A stretch of DNA of 27,998 nucleotides from a virus. The first letter of the stretch is position 1. Each line of letters begins with the position of its first letter. The notes under the pieces were generated by a model. It ran no database searches. It saw nothing but the letters and a program-made list of their open reading frames with translations, and had not been told where the DNA came from. The stretch lies in IMG/VR virus record IMGVR_UViG_3300010354_000479, positions 1 to 27,998 of that record; one strand, 5' to 3'. A program made the position numbers and the translations under genes. Below are positions 5,429-11,349 of this stretch, one piece after another.

Positions 5429-5657
5429 GTACCGCGCAAAGCACAGGGAATGGTGCGAAATCGAGGAGTGGGCGGAAACGTCTGAAAGCCCCTGGGATTC
5501 ATGCATTCTTGAGCTTCGTTCCAGAATCGAAGACCTTGAAGCGCTCAACTATGACTTACGGGTGCAGCTTCTTCGCATGGCTAATGCCATAGCGAAACAA
5601 CTCCCCGACAAGAATAAGTTTTTTGCTGACCTCACTCCCGACCGGGAAGAAAACTAA
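5421..5657 (+). CDS. small phage protein with CILELR motif, 78 aa
   Basis: The N-terminus is Trp- and Glu-rich (YRAKHREWCEIEEWAE). SCILELRSRIEDLEALN then begins a helix of about 30 residues that is very likely a dimeric coiled coil. I recall similar CILELR-x-R-x-E-x-LE proteins in cyanophage accessory regions, without known function. It overlaps both neighbours and so is probably translated from the same message. Confidence 0.65.
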   Translation: MTEYRAKHREWCEIEEWAETSESPWDSCILELRSRIEDLEALNYDLRVQLLRMANAIAKQLPDKNKFFADLTPDREEN

Positions 5658-5875
5658 TGAACAACAAGCAATTAATCAAAAAACTGAAAAATGCCAACGT
5701 TACCTGCAATGAATGCGGTGACAAATACGGCGTCTATTCCGTGGGTTGTTCTAGTTGGTGGACTGGCGTTTGTCACGTCTGCGACAGACCGGGAATCGTT
5801 ACGGAGACCAGGGATTTTGCTTATTTCGTCACGGGCATCAGAAAACTTACCCTTGAGGGAACGACCAATGACTAG
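5657..5875 (+). CDS. small zinc-binding protein, 72 aa
   Basis: Start and previous stop share one base (TAATG). Two Cys pairs, CNECG (residues 17-20) and CHVCD (39-42), with a further Cys in CSSWWTG between them, indicate a zinc ribbon with a Trp-rich loop. The C-terminal part is a short mixed domain. Ribbons of this kind often contact nucleic acid or polymerase; the partner is not visible here. Confidence 0.65.
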   Translation: MNNKQLIKKLKNANVTCNECGDKYGVYSVGCSSWWTGVCHVCDRPGIVTETRDFAYFVTGIRKLTLEGTTND

Positions 5876-6179
5876 TACAAATATACTCAAGCTCACTGAC
5901 GACCAATTCCGCGTGCTTTATGAAGTACTTACCGATGTTTATCCGTTGGTCAAGGATCCTGAGCCGGCCTTCCTTGAACTTTTCGACTATGTCACAGAGG
6001 AGTATGAGTTAAATCACGGCAAATGGGAACTTAGCCCAGTGGCAAAGGCTTTTATGAAGGTTTACCCTGAGCAGGGATTGGTGTGGATCTCCCAAGAATC
6101 AAAAGAATGGAGGGAATTTAAGGAAGCTTATGATCGGATGAGTGAACTTGGGTTTATTAATCCGGAGTCGGCTCTATGA
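5868..6179 (+). CDS. hypothetical protein, 103 aa
   Basis: The start at 5868 (MTSTNILKLTDDQFRVL) overlaps the zinc protein by eight bases and is chosen over a much earlier in-frame ATG at 5691 that would lie inside that gene. The product is acidic and mainly helical (FRVLYEVLTDVYPLVKD, AFLELFDYVTEEYEL), without metal or membrane motifs. It overlaps the next ATG by four bases. Unknown function. Confidence 0.6.
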   Translation: MTSTNILKLTDDQFRVLYEVLTDVYPLVKDPEPAFLELFDYVTEEYELNHGKWELSPVAKAFMKVYPEQGLVWISQESKEWREFKEAYDRMSELGFINPESAL

Positions 6180-6502
6180 ATATCGCTACATATTATTTCA
6201 GGCATGCCATCCCGACTGGTTGGCAAACGATTGGTGGTGCGTTTAGGGCCTGGAAAGACCTTCTGACGGGCAATTGGGAGCCCTATGCATTGCTTAGCGA
6301 TGATGACCCTTATGAGGAATGCAAGGGTTGGTTCTGGCAGCTTCTGGGTGAAGACAACGTCTACCCTAAGGCCTTTCTTGAGGATCTCTATGAACTTATC
6401 GAGAAAATCGAGAGTGGTGATCAAGAGTTGATTACTATGACACTCGAAGACCTGGCAACACTGGACCGAATGTTCCCGGAGAAGAACAATGGGGATGTTT
6501 GA
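6176..6502 (+). CDS. hypothetical protein, 108 aa
   Basis: The ATG at 6176 overlaps the previous stop. The protein is rich in Trp and acidic residues (WKDLLTGNWEPYALLSDDD, GWFWQLLGED) and ends in two charged helices. No signal or membrane segment. It overlaps the next gene by 14 bases, consistent with a single polycistronic message. No family recognised. Confidence 0.6.
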   Translation: MNIATYYFRHAIPTGWQTIGGAFRAWKDLLTGNWEPYALLSDDDPYEECKGWFWQLLGEDNVYPKAFLEDLYELIEKIESGDQELITMTLEDLATLDRMFPEKNNGDV

Positions 6503-6893
6503 TTATTTCCATTCAAGCTATGATCTTGGCAGGGAATTCACAAATACCCTGTGTCAGACAAAGGACATGGAGGTAGGACTTGGTGGGACCATGTCAAACT
6601 ACTGGCTTTCTCCTGTTGGCCACCTTTATGTGATGACCTATCGAAACACTCATAGTTTTGAAACCATAGAAGAAGATGATCCAGAATATAAAGAAAGTCT
6701 GAAGTTTTTGAATTACAGGTGGGTTCCAACCGGCGAAAACGGAAGAGTGCAACCCCATCGCATCACTGCTTATGTCGAAGTTTATCCTGCAACATGGAGG
6801 GGTGAATGGGACGATTGGCCAAGAATGATGTTACACTTCAAGTCAGGTAAACTTGTGGAGTACCGTCGCATTCAGCGTGGTGAAACTTTTTAA
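6489..6893 (+). CDS. MGMFDYF-type conserved phage protein, 134 aa
   Basis: The start is MGMFDYFHSSYDLG, which with the QTKD motif at residues 23-26 matches a widespread family of phage and bacterial proteins beginning MGMFDYV; its role is unknown to me. A WVPTGENGRVQPH segment and the YVEVYPATWRGEWDDWP stretch look like a compact beta-rich domain. The ATG at 6489 lies inside the previous gene. It is one of the best supported of the small genes here because of the family resemblance. Confidence 0.75.
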   Translation: MGMFDYFHSSYDLGREFTNTLCQTKDMEVGLGGTMSNYWLSPVGHLYVMTYRNTHSFETIEEDDPEYKESLKFLNYRWVPTGENGRVQPHRITAYVEVYPATWRGEWDDWPRMMLHFKSGKLVEYRRIQRGETF

Positions 6894-7104
6894 ATTTGAC
6901 TTTATTGAGGATTTTGGGGAAGAGGTTTATATTAACTTTTTGATGTTTAAAGATTTTACGGTGCTAGCAATAACTGGTTTTCATGAAGTCTACGGGAGTC
7001 CTCCTTGTTTTGAACTTGTGATTGGCCTGGGACAACTAGTCAGTATCCTGATCGGCGTCCCAAGGTGGACCCTTAAGGTCCAGCTTTTTGCGAAAAGATA
7101 CTAG
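6880..7104 (+). CDS. hypothetical protein, 74 aa
   Basis: The likely start is the GTG at 6880 (MKLFKFDFIEDFGEEVYINF), 14 bases inside the previous gene; a GTG at 6877 or TTG at 6853 is possible. The pattern of an F-D-F-x-E-x-x-G-E-x-V-Y-I start, a hydrophobic strand-rich middle and a G-x-G-x-L-x-S-I-L segment resembles short phage proteins I have seen in similar arrays. Hydrophobic stretches are too short and broken for clear membrane helices. Function unknown. Confidence 0.5.
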   Translation: MKLFKFDFIEDFGEEVYINFLMFKDFTVLAITGFHEVYGSPPCFELVIGLGQLVSILIGVPRWTLKVQLFAKRY

Positions 7105-7112
7105 CGCGATTC

Positions 7113-7334
7113 ATGAAGTATGACTATGCTCTTGGCGCCCTCAGTGGCTTTGCGGTTAGCATGATTATTTCGGCTTTTAGTTGGTTTGGAAACCAGCCAC
7201 CCCAGAAAGGGGTGGAATCACCCCGTTTTGAAGTGGTGGATAGCTACAGAGGTTGTGATGTTGTGCGCTATGAGGTCCATAGCATGGCTACATATCAGTA
7301 TTTCCTCGATTGCAGCAAAAAAAATGACAATTGA
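7113..7334 (+). CDS. membrane-anchored protein with YRGCD motif, 73 aa
   Basis: One N-terminal membrane helix (ALGALSGFAVSMIISAFSWF, residues 6-25) is followed by a soluble domain with YRGCDVVRY and YQYFLDC, whose two Cys may form a disulfide. The YxGCDVxRY...YFLxC pattern is one I recall from other cyanophage accessory proteins. An N-in topology with a periplasmic domain is likely. Its 3' end contains a run of eight A that also holds the next start codon. Confidence 0.65.
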   Translation: MKYDYALGALSGFAVSMIISAFSWFGNQPPQKGVESPRFEVVDSYRGCDVVRYEVHSMATYQYFLDCSKKNDN

Positions 7335-7530
7335 AGTCGTTGAAACAGAAGAGGGTTTTGAGATCTCCTGGGACCCAGAAGACCCGATAGAGCGAGCTTT
7401 TAACGATTGGACAGAAGAAGATTTCCGTACAGTTATTGTAAAAGCAGCAGAAAAAGTGATTGCTGAACACGAAATTGCGCAAAACGGTTCAGGTGACAAC
7501 ACTTTTGAACAGGAGTTCCTGGCAAAATAG
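7324..7530 (+). CDS. acidic hypothetical protein, 68 aa
   Basis: The ATG at 7324 follows a run of A and overlaps the previous gene by 11 bases; a longer in-frame ORF from 7186 would lie inside that gene and is rejected. The product (VVETEEGFEISWDPEDPIERAFNDWTEEDF) is acidic with a Trp-Asp/Glu-rich N-terminus and a C-terminal helix. It is the last gene of the overlapping array. Unknown function. Confidence 0.6.
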   Translation: MTIEVVETEEGFEISWDPEDPIERAFNDWTEEDFRTVIVKAAEKVIAEHEIAQNGSGDNTFEQEFLAK

Positions 7531-7540
7531 GGTACGTTCA

Positions 7541-7562
7541 TTCGCTATTCGCAAATAGCGAA
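7541..7562. repeat. perfect inverted repeat, 9-bp arms
   Basis: TTCGCTATT (7541-7549) and AATAGCGAA (7554-7562) are perfect complements with a CGCA loop. No T run follows. A second small palindrome, GAACG-GAT-CGTTC, lies at 7581-7593. The pair occupies the 160-nt gap before the next gene and may be an operator or an RNA end-protecting hairpin. Confidence 0.55.
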
Positions 7563-7690
7563 CGGAAGTAAGCCGACGCGGAACGGATCGTTCATATTCA
7601 GATTCTTGATAAAAACCATTTATTGGGAATTCGAATACGCAAACGCCGACTGAAGGAACGCTCTTTAACCCTCGTTAAGGAGTTTCAATC

Positions 7691-7843
7691 ATGTCGATTG
7701 CAACATATCGCGGTGTTAAGTACAACACCGACACACCCAAGCAAGAGTACAAGGAGTGGTGGAATAAAATCCACCATGACGCTTCCAAGCACTTGGTTTA
7801 CCGGGGCACCGACTACAGGCCAGTCCAGACTGGTCAGCAGTAG
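7691..7843 (+). CDS. DUF4278-like YRG protein, 50 aa
   Basis: The ATG at 7691 follows an AAGGAG ribosome site (7678-7683) that itself follows a small TTAAC/GTTAA hairpin. The 50-aa product carries two YRG motifs: ATYRGVKYNTD at the start and LVYRGTDYRP near the end. That duplicated YRG..Y layout is typical of the cyanobacterial DUF4278 family (established family, unknown function), which also occurs in picocyanobacterial phages. It supports a cyanobacterial host. A GTAGCA/TGCTAC hairpin overlaps the stop. Confidence 0.7.
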   Translation: MSIATYRGVKYNTDTPKQEYKEWWNKIHHDASKHLVYRGTDYRPVQTGQQ

Positions 7844-7879
7844 TAGCATCTGCTACAATATTACTTCGCCTCAAGCGCC

Positions 7880-8020
7880 ATGACCGCACTCGTCCTCATT
7901 CAAAAACAACTCAAAAAACAGCAGAAGATCGGAGAATTTCCGTACTTACGCTGGAAATTAGCACAGGAGAAGGCCGATGCCACTGCTAAAACGATGGGAG
8001 AGGCCCTCAGAAGGTCCTAG
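7880..8020 (+). CDS. basic mini protein, 46 aa
   Basis: From the ATG at 7880, 46 codons encode a Lys/Gln-rich, probably helical peptide (ALVLIQKQLKKQQKIGEFPY, then LRWKLAQEKADATAKTMGEA). No Shine-Dalgarno site is seen. A terminator lies 74 nt after the stop. Size and composition make this tentative; a nucleic-acid-binding role would fit the charge but is not shown. Confidence 0.45.
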   Translation: MTALVLIQKQLKKQQKIGEFPYLRWKLAQEKADATAKTMGEALRRS

Positions 8021-8093
8021 ACGCAACGACAAAAGCCGACAGGCATCAGCGCGTCTAAGGCAAATTAAGAAGGCCACAAAGGCCCAGATGAAG

Positions 8094-8120
8094 CGGCTCC
8101 GGGAACGGGGTCGTTTTTTT
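8094..8120 (+). terminator. rho-independent terminator
   Basis: CGGCTCC (8094-8100) pairs with GGGGTCG (8107-8113), including two G-U pairs, around a 6-nt loop and is followed by seven T. It ends the rightward transcript before the leftward RNA locus. Confidence 0.7.
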
Positions 8121-8124
8121 GTAG

Positions 8125-8199
8125 CACCCAGGCAGGATTCGAACCTGCATCGTCCCGCAGCGGCGGTAACCGTCTTGTCCAATTAGCTCGGACTGGGTG
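8125..8199 (-). tRNA. tRNA-like element 1 with collapsed anticodon arm
   Basis: On the minus strand a perfect 7-bp acceptor stem (CACCCAG/CTGGGTG) and a perfect T arm (GCAGG-TTCGAAT-CCTGC) enclose 44 nt, so overall size is that of a tRNA. The D loop has TTGGA, but the D stem is poor and no 5-bp stem with a 7-nt anticodon loop can be drawn. The best pairing in the arm is CCGC-CGCT-GCGG, a 4-nt loop. The arm recalls an arginine (CCG) tRNA that has lost three loop bases (inference). No CCA is encoded. It could be a decaying tRNA, a tRNA mimic or a processing signal. Confidence 0.55.
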
Positions 8200-8201
8200 A
8201 G

Positions 8202-8271
8202 GGCATCTCCGGGAATCGAACCCGGCATTCTGGGCTATCTGCCCAACGTGTACCCATAACACTTAGATGCA
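8202..8271 (-). tRNA. tRNA-like element 2, Ile(GAT)-like but lacking U33
   Basis: The minus strand folds as a 70-nt cloverleaf: acceptor TGCATCT/AGATGCC (six pairs and a mismatch at 1-72), D stem GTGT/ACAC with loop TATGGGT, anticodon stem TTGGG/CCCAG, T arm CCGGG-TTCGATT-CCCGG. The 7-nt anticodon loop is CAGATAG, putting GAT at 34-36, but position 33 is A, whereas U33 is nearly invariant. C32 and G38 could also pair, shrinking the loop to 5 nt. It is two bases upstream of element 1 and directly downstream of the structured RNA. No CCA is encoded. Decoding ability is doubtful. Confidence 0.65.
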
Positions 8272-8500
8272 GGGACCCCTCTGTTTGTGCGTCATCCGGC
8301 GTCCCGGAGCTAAGCATGAGGGGTGTTGACGCAAACCAGGAAAGGTAACCCACAACCAGCGGTGGACCTCAGAACTGGCTGCACCCTACCGACAGAGCGG
8401 TGGGGGTGGTTGGATAGATGGCTTAAGCGTGACCGGCCTACCGACAGTCGGGCTGTGAGTTAACCAGGCGTATCCGAACAGAGGCTTAAGCTCTATCCCC
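8272..8500 (-). ncRNA. structured RNA region with pseudoknot, upstream of tRNA-like pair
   Basis: This 230-nt region holds no convincing gene but is full of perfect complementarity. At 8275-8336 are three stems: ACCCCTC/GAGGGGT (8275-8281 with 8318-8324), GTTTG..CGTCA/TGACGCAAAC (8283-8294 with 8327-8336, 2-nt bulge) and TCCGG/CCGGA (8295-8299 with 8304-8308); the first two interleave as a pseudoknot. At 8412-8498, GGATAG pairs with CTATCC and two GCTTAAGC blocks pair with each other, closing a long arm that contains CCGAC-A-GTCGG. A sigma70-like promoter at 8504-8531 would start leftward RNA at about 8497, so the 5' end would sit in that long stem. Strand choice is inferred from this promoter and from the tRNA-like elements downstream. 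Confidence 0.5.
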
Positions 8501-9016
8501 CACATTATACCGACTCCGCACCTCCTCCCAATCAATTGGAGTGTAATCTGTGTGTTCAACACAGACGCACTGATAGCGCTCGTCAGGAGTGCCATCGTCC
8601 AGAAGTACCCTTCTATAATGTAAATGCCCATGAATGTTGCCCTTGTAACGCATTAAATTGACAGGATGGACCGGTATATGAGTCAAGATGATCCCATCCA
8701 GATAATGGCATCCACGGATATCTCTGAAGTGTTGAGTATAATCACTCAATTTAAATATGTCATGATTGCCTCTAATTAAGACTTTTTTGCCATTCAGGCG
8801 TTCAAGACAGCGTAATCCTTGACGTGCAATTGCAACATCCCCTAGGTGATAAACCTTATCATCTGGCTTTACTACCGAATTCCACCGGTCAATTAGCTCT
8901 TCTTCCATTTCCCGAACATCGTCCCATGGCCTAAGGGGCGTGCCATCATCACGCAGAAACTTGCAAACGCCAGCATGGCCAAAGTGAGTGTCGGCAGTGA
9001 GAAAGGTTCTTGTCAT
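8486..9016 (-). CDS. calcineurin-like metallophosphoesterase, 176 aa
   Basis: A compact two-metal phosphoesterase. The motif order is complete: TADTHFGH (D9, H11), GDVA, RGNHD, THIPVH and GHLH. These residues coordinate two divalent metals (Fe, Mn or similar) and hydrolyse phosphomono- or diesters. The length of 176 aa is that of the small single-domain phage and bacterial enzymes; the substrate cannot be read from sequence. An ATG at 9014-9016 is preferred to a GTG two codons upstream; neither has a Shine-Dalgarno site. It is divergent from the virion operon at 9062, and its 3' end contains the promoter of the downstream RNA locus, so readthrough would also transcribe that locus. Confidence 0.85.
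   Translation of the reverse strand: MTRTFLTADTHFGHAGVCKFLRDDGTPLRPWDDVREMEEELIDRWNSVVKPDDKVYHLGDVAIARQGLRCLERLNGKKVLIRGNHDIFKLSDYTQHFRDIRGCHYLDGIILTHIPVHPVNLMRYKGNIHGHLHYRRVLLDDGTPDERYQCVCVEHTDYTPIDWEEVRSRYNVGDRA
8504..8531 (-). promoter_or_regulatory. sigma70-like promoter for the RNA locus
   Basis: On the minus strand TTGGGA (8526-8531), a 16-nt spacer and TATAAT (8504-8509). It lies within the last codons of the metallophosphoesterase gene and points at the structured RNA and tRNA-like elements. Confidence 0.55.
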
Positions 9017-9031
9017 AGCCACATTTTACCG

Positions 9032-9042
9032 TAGGCAATCTA
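9032..9042 (+). promoter_or_regulatory. candidate phage promoter motif, copy c
   Basis: TAGGCAATCTA, 19 nt before the ATG of the first virion gene in the window and in the short divergent gap after the metallophosphoesterase start. Confidence 0.4.
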
Positions 9043-9061
9043 ACCTAGGGGTTTCATTGGC

Positions 9062-9565
9062 ATGGCAAGTCCGTTACTAGAATTTGCTAACGCCAGGATT
9101 ATGACTCGTTCGGGCGGCGTAGTCGGGCAAGACGCTGATGGCCGCATTTACACCTCAGACGAAACGAGGACACTTGTTATCTGCTACATGAAGCGGATTC
9201 AGTATACGGGTGTTACATCTGGATCAAGAAAAGTTCCTCTGGCCTCTGAGTTGAACGGAGAAATGCTTCCAGGCGCCAGTGGCGATGAGTTCTACTACAG
9301 GGGCTACGCGCTACAGGCGGCTACGGTGGATTCTTCATACGATTGGACAAAGGCAGACGTATCGGACGCAACTTTTACGGATATCACCAGTGATCAACCT
9401 TACCTGAGATCCCAAAAAGAGATTCAGTTCCTTTTCGGTGATCAACTTATGAAGGGTACGATTCAAAGAGGCATCGGCAAATTCGGTGGTTCTGGCATTG
9501 ATGAGATCATTTATCCAGCCATCGGTGTCGAATTACAGATCACGGGTGGCGAGGTTCTTAATTAA
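9062..9565 (+). CDS. putative head-closure or neck protein, 167 aa
   Basis: First gene of the virion cluster seen here. The sequence is beta-rich and starts MASPLLEFANARIMTRSGGV; a YRGYAL segment and a C-terminal GVELQI strand fit a small head-tail connector barrel. I assign it by position (immediately before an HK97 gp10-like gene) rather than by clear motifs. Stop and next ATG overlap by one base (TAATG). Alternative: another small neck or stopper protein. There is a weak AGGGG upstream and the motif TAGGCAATCTA at 9032. Confidence 0.5.
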   Translation: MASPLLEFANARIMTRSGGVVGQDADGRIYTSDETRTLVICYMKRIQYTGVTSGSRKVPLASELNGEMLPGASGDEFYYRGYALQAATVDSSYDWTKADVSDATFTDITSDQPYLRSQKEIQFLFGDQLMKGTIQRGIGKFGGSGIDEIIYPAIGVELQITGGEVLN

Positions 9566-10134
9566 TGGCTCGAGGCAAAGGGTTTGGTAAGACTGTCAAG
9601 AACCTGGAGAGTTTTGAAAAGAAAATTCTTAACGTAACTGGATCAGCCCAGGGTAGCAAAAAGAGATACTCCATACCTTTGCCCAAATTTTCTTTCAAGG
9701 GTGAAGGTTTCAAGGACGTATTAAGCTTCTTCAAGGAATTTCCAAAAGCTTCTAGGAAGGCTCACTCCGAAACGATGGCCCTACTTGCCGTCGACATCAA
9801 GGAAGCGCTTGATGCCGCAATGGATGCTGATGTTTGGGACTGGATCTCGGATACTAGGGACATCATAGATACTGGAGCACTGAAGGCATCTGGCAAAGTC
9901 GAATATATTCCTGCTAGTGAAACTCTTAGCATAAGCTACGACGAAGATTATGCTGCTATCGTTCACTTTGGCGGCGTCATAACATCTGGATGGAATCCCG
10001 ATGTTCAAATTATCTACCCCGCCAGACCATGGGTAACTGCAGTAATAGAGGGTGGATACGCCGTTCCGAAATTTGAATTCGAAAAGAGATACCTTGAGTA
10101 CTTTATAGATATACTGATAAGAGAAACTTCATAG
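9565..10134 (+). CDS. HK97 gp10-like tail completion/neck protein, 189 aa
   Basis: After a basic N-terminal stretch of about 50 residues comes a long helix (FPKASRKAHSETMALLAVDI) and then the family signature: DTGALKASGKVEY, a strand pair ending DYAAIVHFG, and YPARPWVTAVIE near the end. DTG-L, YA-x-x-V-x-F-G and the PARPW block are characteristic of HK97 gp10-type proteins, which join the completed head to the tail. It overlaps the previous gene by one base and is followed by a promoter-like motif at 10137. Confidence 0.75.
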   Translation: MARGKGFGKTVKNLESFEKKILNVTGSAQGSKKRYSIPLPKFSFKGEGFKDVLSFFKEFPKASRKAHSETMALLAVDIKEALDAAMDADVWDWISDTRDIIDTGALKASGKVEYIPASETLSISYDEDYAAIVHFGGVITSGWNPDVQIIYPARPWVTAVIEGGYAVPKFEFEKRYLEYFIDILIRETS

Positions 10135-10136
10135 GT

Positions 10137-10147
10137 TTGGCACACTA
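10137..10147 (+). promoter_or_regulatory. candidate phage promoter motif, copy d
   Basis: TTGGCACACTA, three bases after the previous stop and 18 nt before the ATG at 10166. Used here as the reference copy of the motif. Confidence 0.45.
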
Positions 10148-10165
10148 TTGCGCTCGGTTTAGAAT

Positions 10166-10747
10166 ATGAAAACTCTTCCTTTCGTAGTTCAGCCAAAGAA
10201 GAAGTTCAGCAAGGTAAAAATTGGAACCGAGCAGACTGGTGTTCTCGAAATTGAACGCCGTGGCTATCTCACCGTAAGTGAAAAAGCTTTCGTGGATGGC
10301 GTGACACAGGGGACAGATGGCATCACTGCAATCGTAAATCTTGCGACGCGTATCGGCTCAAAGACGAAGCATACAACCGAAGAGGCCTTCAATGCGGTAA
10401 TGAAGGCTGTTCAAGGTGATATGACCGATCCTTTCGCCGTTAAGATCCGGGAAGATTATCCCGATGAACTTAGCGCAATCCTCTCACAGATGACTGACGC
10501 AGTGCAGAAGCGTGGTATCGCGGCTGCAACTATCCTTATTCGGTCTCGTATTGATTCCGAGTGGACTCTTGATGATACACTCGAACAGGATCCTGCACTG
10601 ATCCAGGCTTTCGCTGATTTCTACACAGAAGAGGAGTCTGGCCTGTCTCCTGGTGATGTCGACGAGGAGCCCGCTGCTGAGCCGAAGGGCGAGGAGGCAG
10701 CGGCTGAAATCGTGGGAAAGTCAACAGAGGAGAATGGGGAAAAGTAA
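10166..10747 (+). CDS. tail assembly chaperone (G-like), 193 aa
   Basis: Predicted to coat the tape measure protein during tail assembly, like lambda gpG. The segment LEIERRGYLTVSEKAFVDG is of a type I associate with siphophage tail chaperones; the rest is helical, with an acidic, Ala-rich tail (EEPAAEPKGEEAAAEIV). It ends GGG GAA AAG TAA, and the -1 frame is open through this point into 202 further codons that lack a normal start, which is the layout of a G/GT frameshift. Position before, rather than after, the major tail gene is unusual. No strong Shine-Dalgarno site is visible before the ATG. Confidence 0.65.
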   Translation: MKTLPFVVQPKKKFSKVKIGTEQTGVLEIERRGYLTVSEKAFVDGVTQGTDGITAIVNLATRIGSKTKHTTEEAFNAVMKAVQGDMTDPFAVKIREDYPDELSAILSQMTDAVQKRGIAAATILIRSRIDSEWTLDDTLEQDPALIQAFADFYTEEESGLSPGDVDEEPAAEPKGEEAAAEIVGKSTEENGEK

Positions 10748-11349
10748 TAGACTTTGACCTTATCTTCTGGGAGCTGAAAACAATATTTCCCGGAAGCGAA
10801 GAGTTTAATGTAAATAACTACTGGGACCTACCATACGCATACGTCTTGGACGCATACTCGTATGGGAAGAAGCACCAATCAAGGGCTTTGCATTACACAG
10901 AGGCCCCCGTTGCGCTGCTTTCTTCTCTGATTGCCAATGCCAACAGAGATCCCAAAAAGAAGAAAGAGCCATTCAAGATGGAAGATTTCTTCCTGTTCGA
11001 GCCACGGGACGATCGCAATATTCCGACGAATGTATACGGATCTGCTGCCATGGCTCTAACGGAGCGTGGGCTGCTACCATCCTGGGCGTTGTTTGTGTTC
11101 AAGGATTTACGGGAGGCTGCAGATGGCGTACCTCCATCTCTTCTTGCTTACATTTGCGAGGACGCCGTTATTCTTGCTCCCCTACACTATGGGCATAGCG
11201 TGAAGGGAATGTTGATCGCAAAGCACAGCGCAAGTGGCCAAAGAAGGACCCTCACCTCTCCCTGCGGAAAGACTGTTTATTTGGAGATTCCGGTTGGGAA
11301 TGGGAAATTCTACGCCAGAGAAGATGTAGAGTTCCCTTTAATCAGCTAG
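10744..11349 (+). CDS. tail chaperone frameshift extension (T-like), 201 codons
   Basis: This frame is -1 relative to 10166-10747 and has no ATG or GTG before the coding-like sequence FDLIFWELKTIFPGSEEFNV; the first possible start is a TTG at 10846 that would delete that part. A slip at GGAAAAG (10738-10744) would join 193 upstream residues to 201 here (394 aa). The segment ANANRDPKKKKEPFKMEDFF resembles the N-x-P-K-x-x-x-P-F-x-x-D-F end of T domains in siphophage GT chaperones, although here ~115 residues follow it. A 9-bp hairpin (10764-10772 with 10788-10796) lies 19 nt downstream of the slip site. Confidence 0.6.
   Translation, partial: VIDFDLIFWELKTIFPGSEEFNVNNYWDLPYAYVLDAYSYGKKHQSRALHYTEAPVALLSSLIANANRDPKKKKEPFKMEDFFLFEPRDDRNIPTNVYGSAAMALTERGLLPSWALFVFKDLREAADGVPPSLLAYICEDAVILAPLHYGHSVKGMLIAKHSASGQRRTLTSPCGKTVYLEIPVGNGKFYAREDVEFPLIS

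Noticed and set aside
7317-7334. Frameshift fusion at the A8 run between the 7113 and 7324 genes
   Set aside because: The downstream frame has its own ATG in the run and would need a +1 shift; simple stop/start overlap explains it.
7623-7883. 86-codon plus frame overlapping the DUF4278-like gene
   Set aside because: Ser/Thr/Pro-rich out-of-frame translation; the 7691 frame has a ribosome site and YRG motifs.
7977-8186. 69-codon plus-strand frame with a basic N-terminus
   Set aside because: It runs through a terminator hairpin and T run and into the tRNA-like element; the 7880 frame explains its 5' part better.
8275-8336. HDV-like self-cleaving ribozyme
   Set aside because: The interleaved stems recall its topology, but there is no P1.1 or P4 and no catalytic C segment; on the plus strand nine bases separate P3 from P1.
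8125-8500. tmRNA
   Set aside because: There are two separate tRNA-like units, no tag reading frame, and no G-U pair in an alanine-type acceptor.
10137-10152. Sigma54-type promoter (TGGCAC...TTGC)
   Set aside because: The GG to GC spacing is one base short, cyanobacteria lack sigma54, and the other motif copies do not keep the TTGC part.
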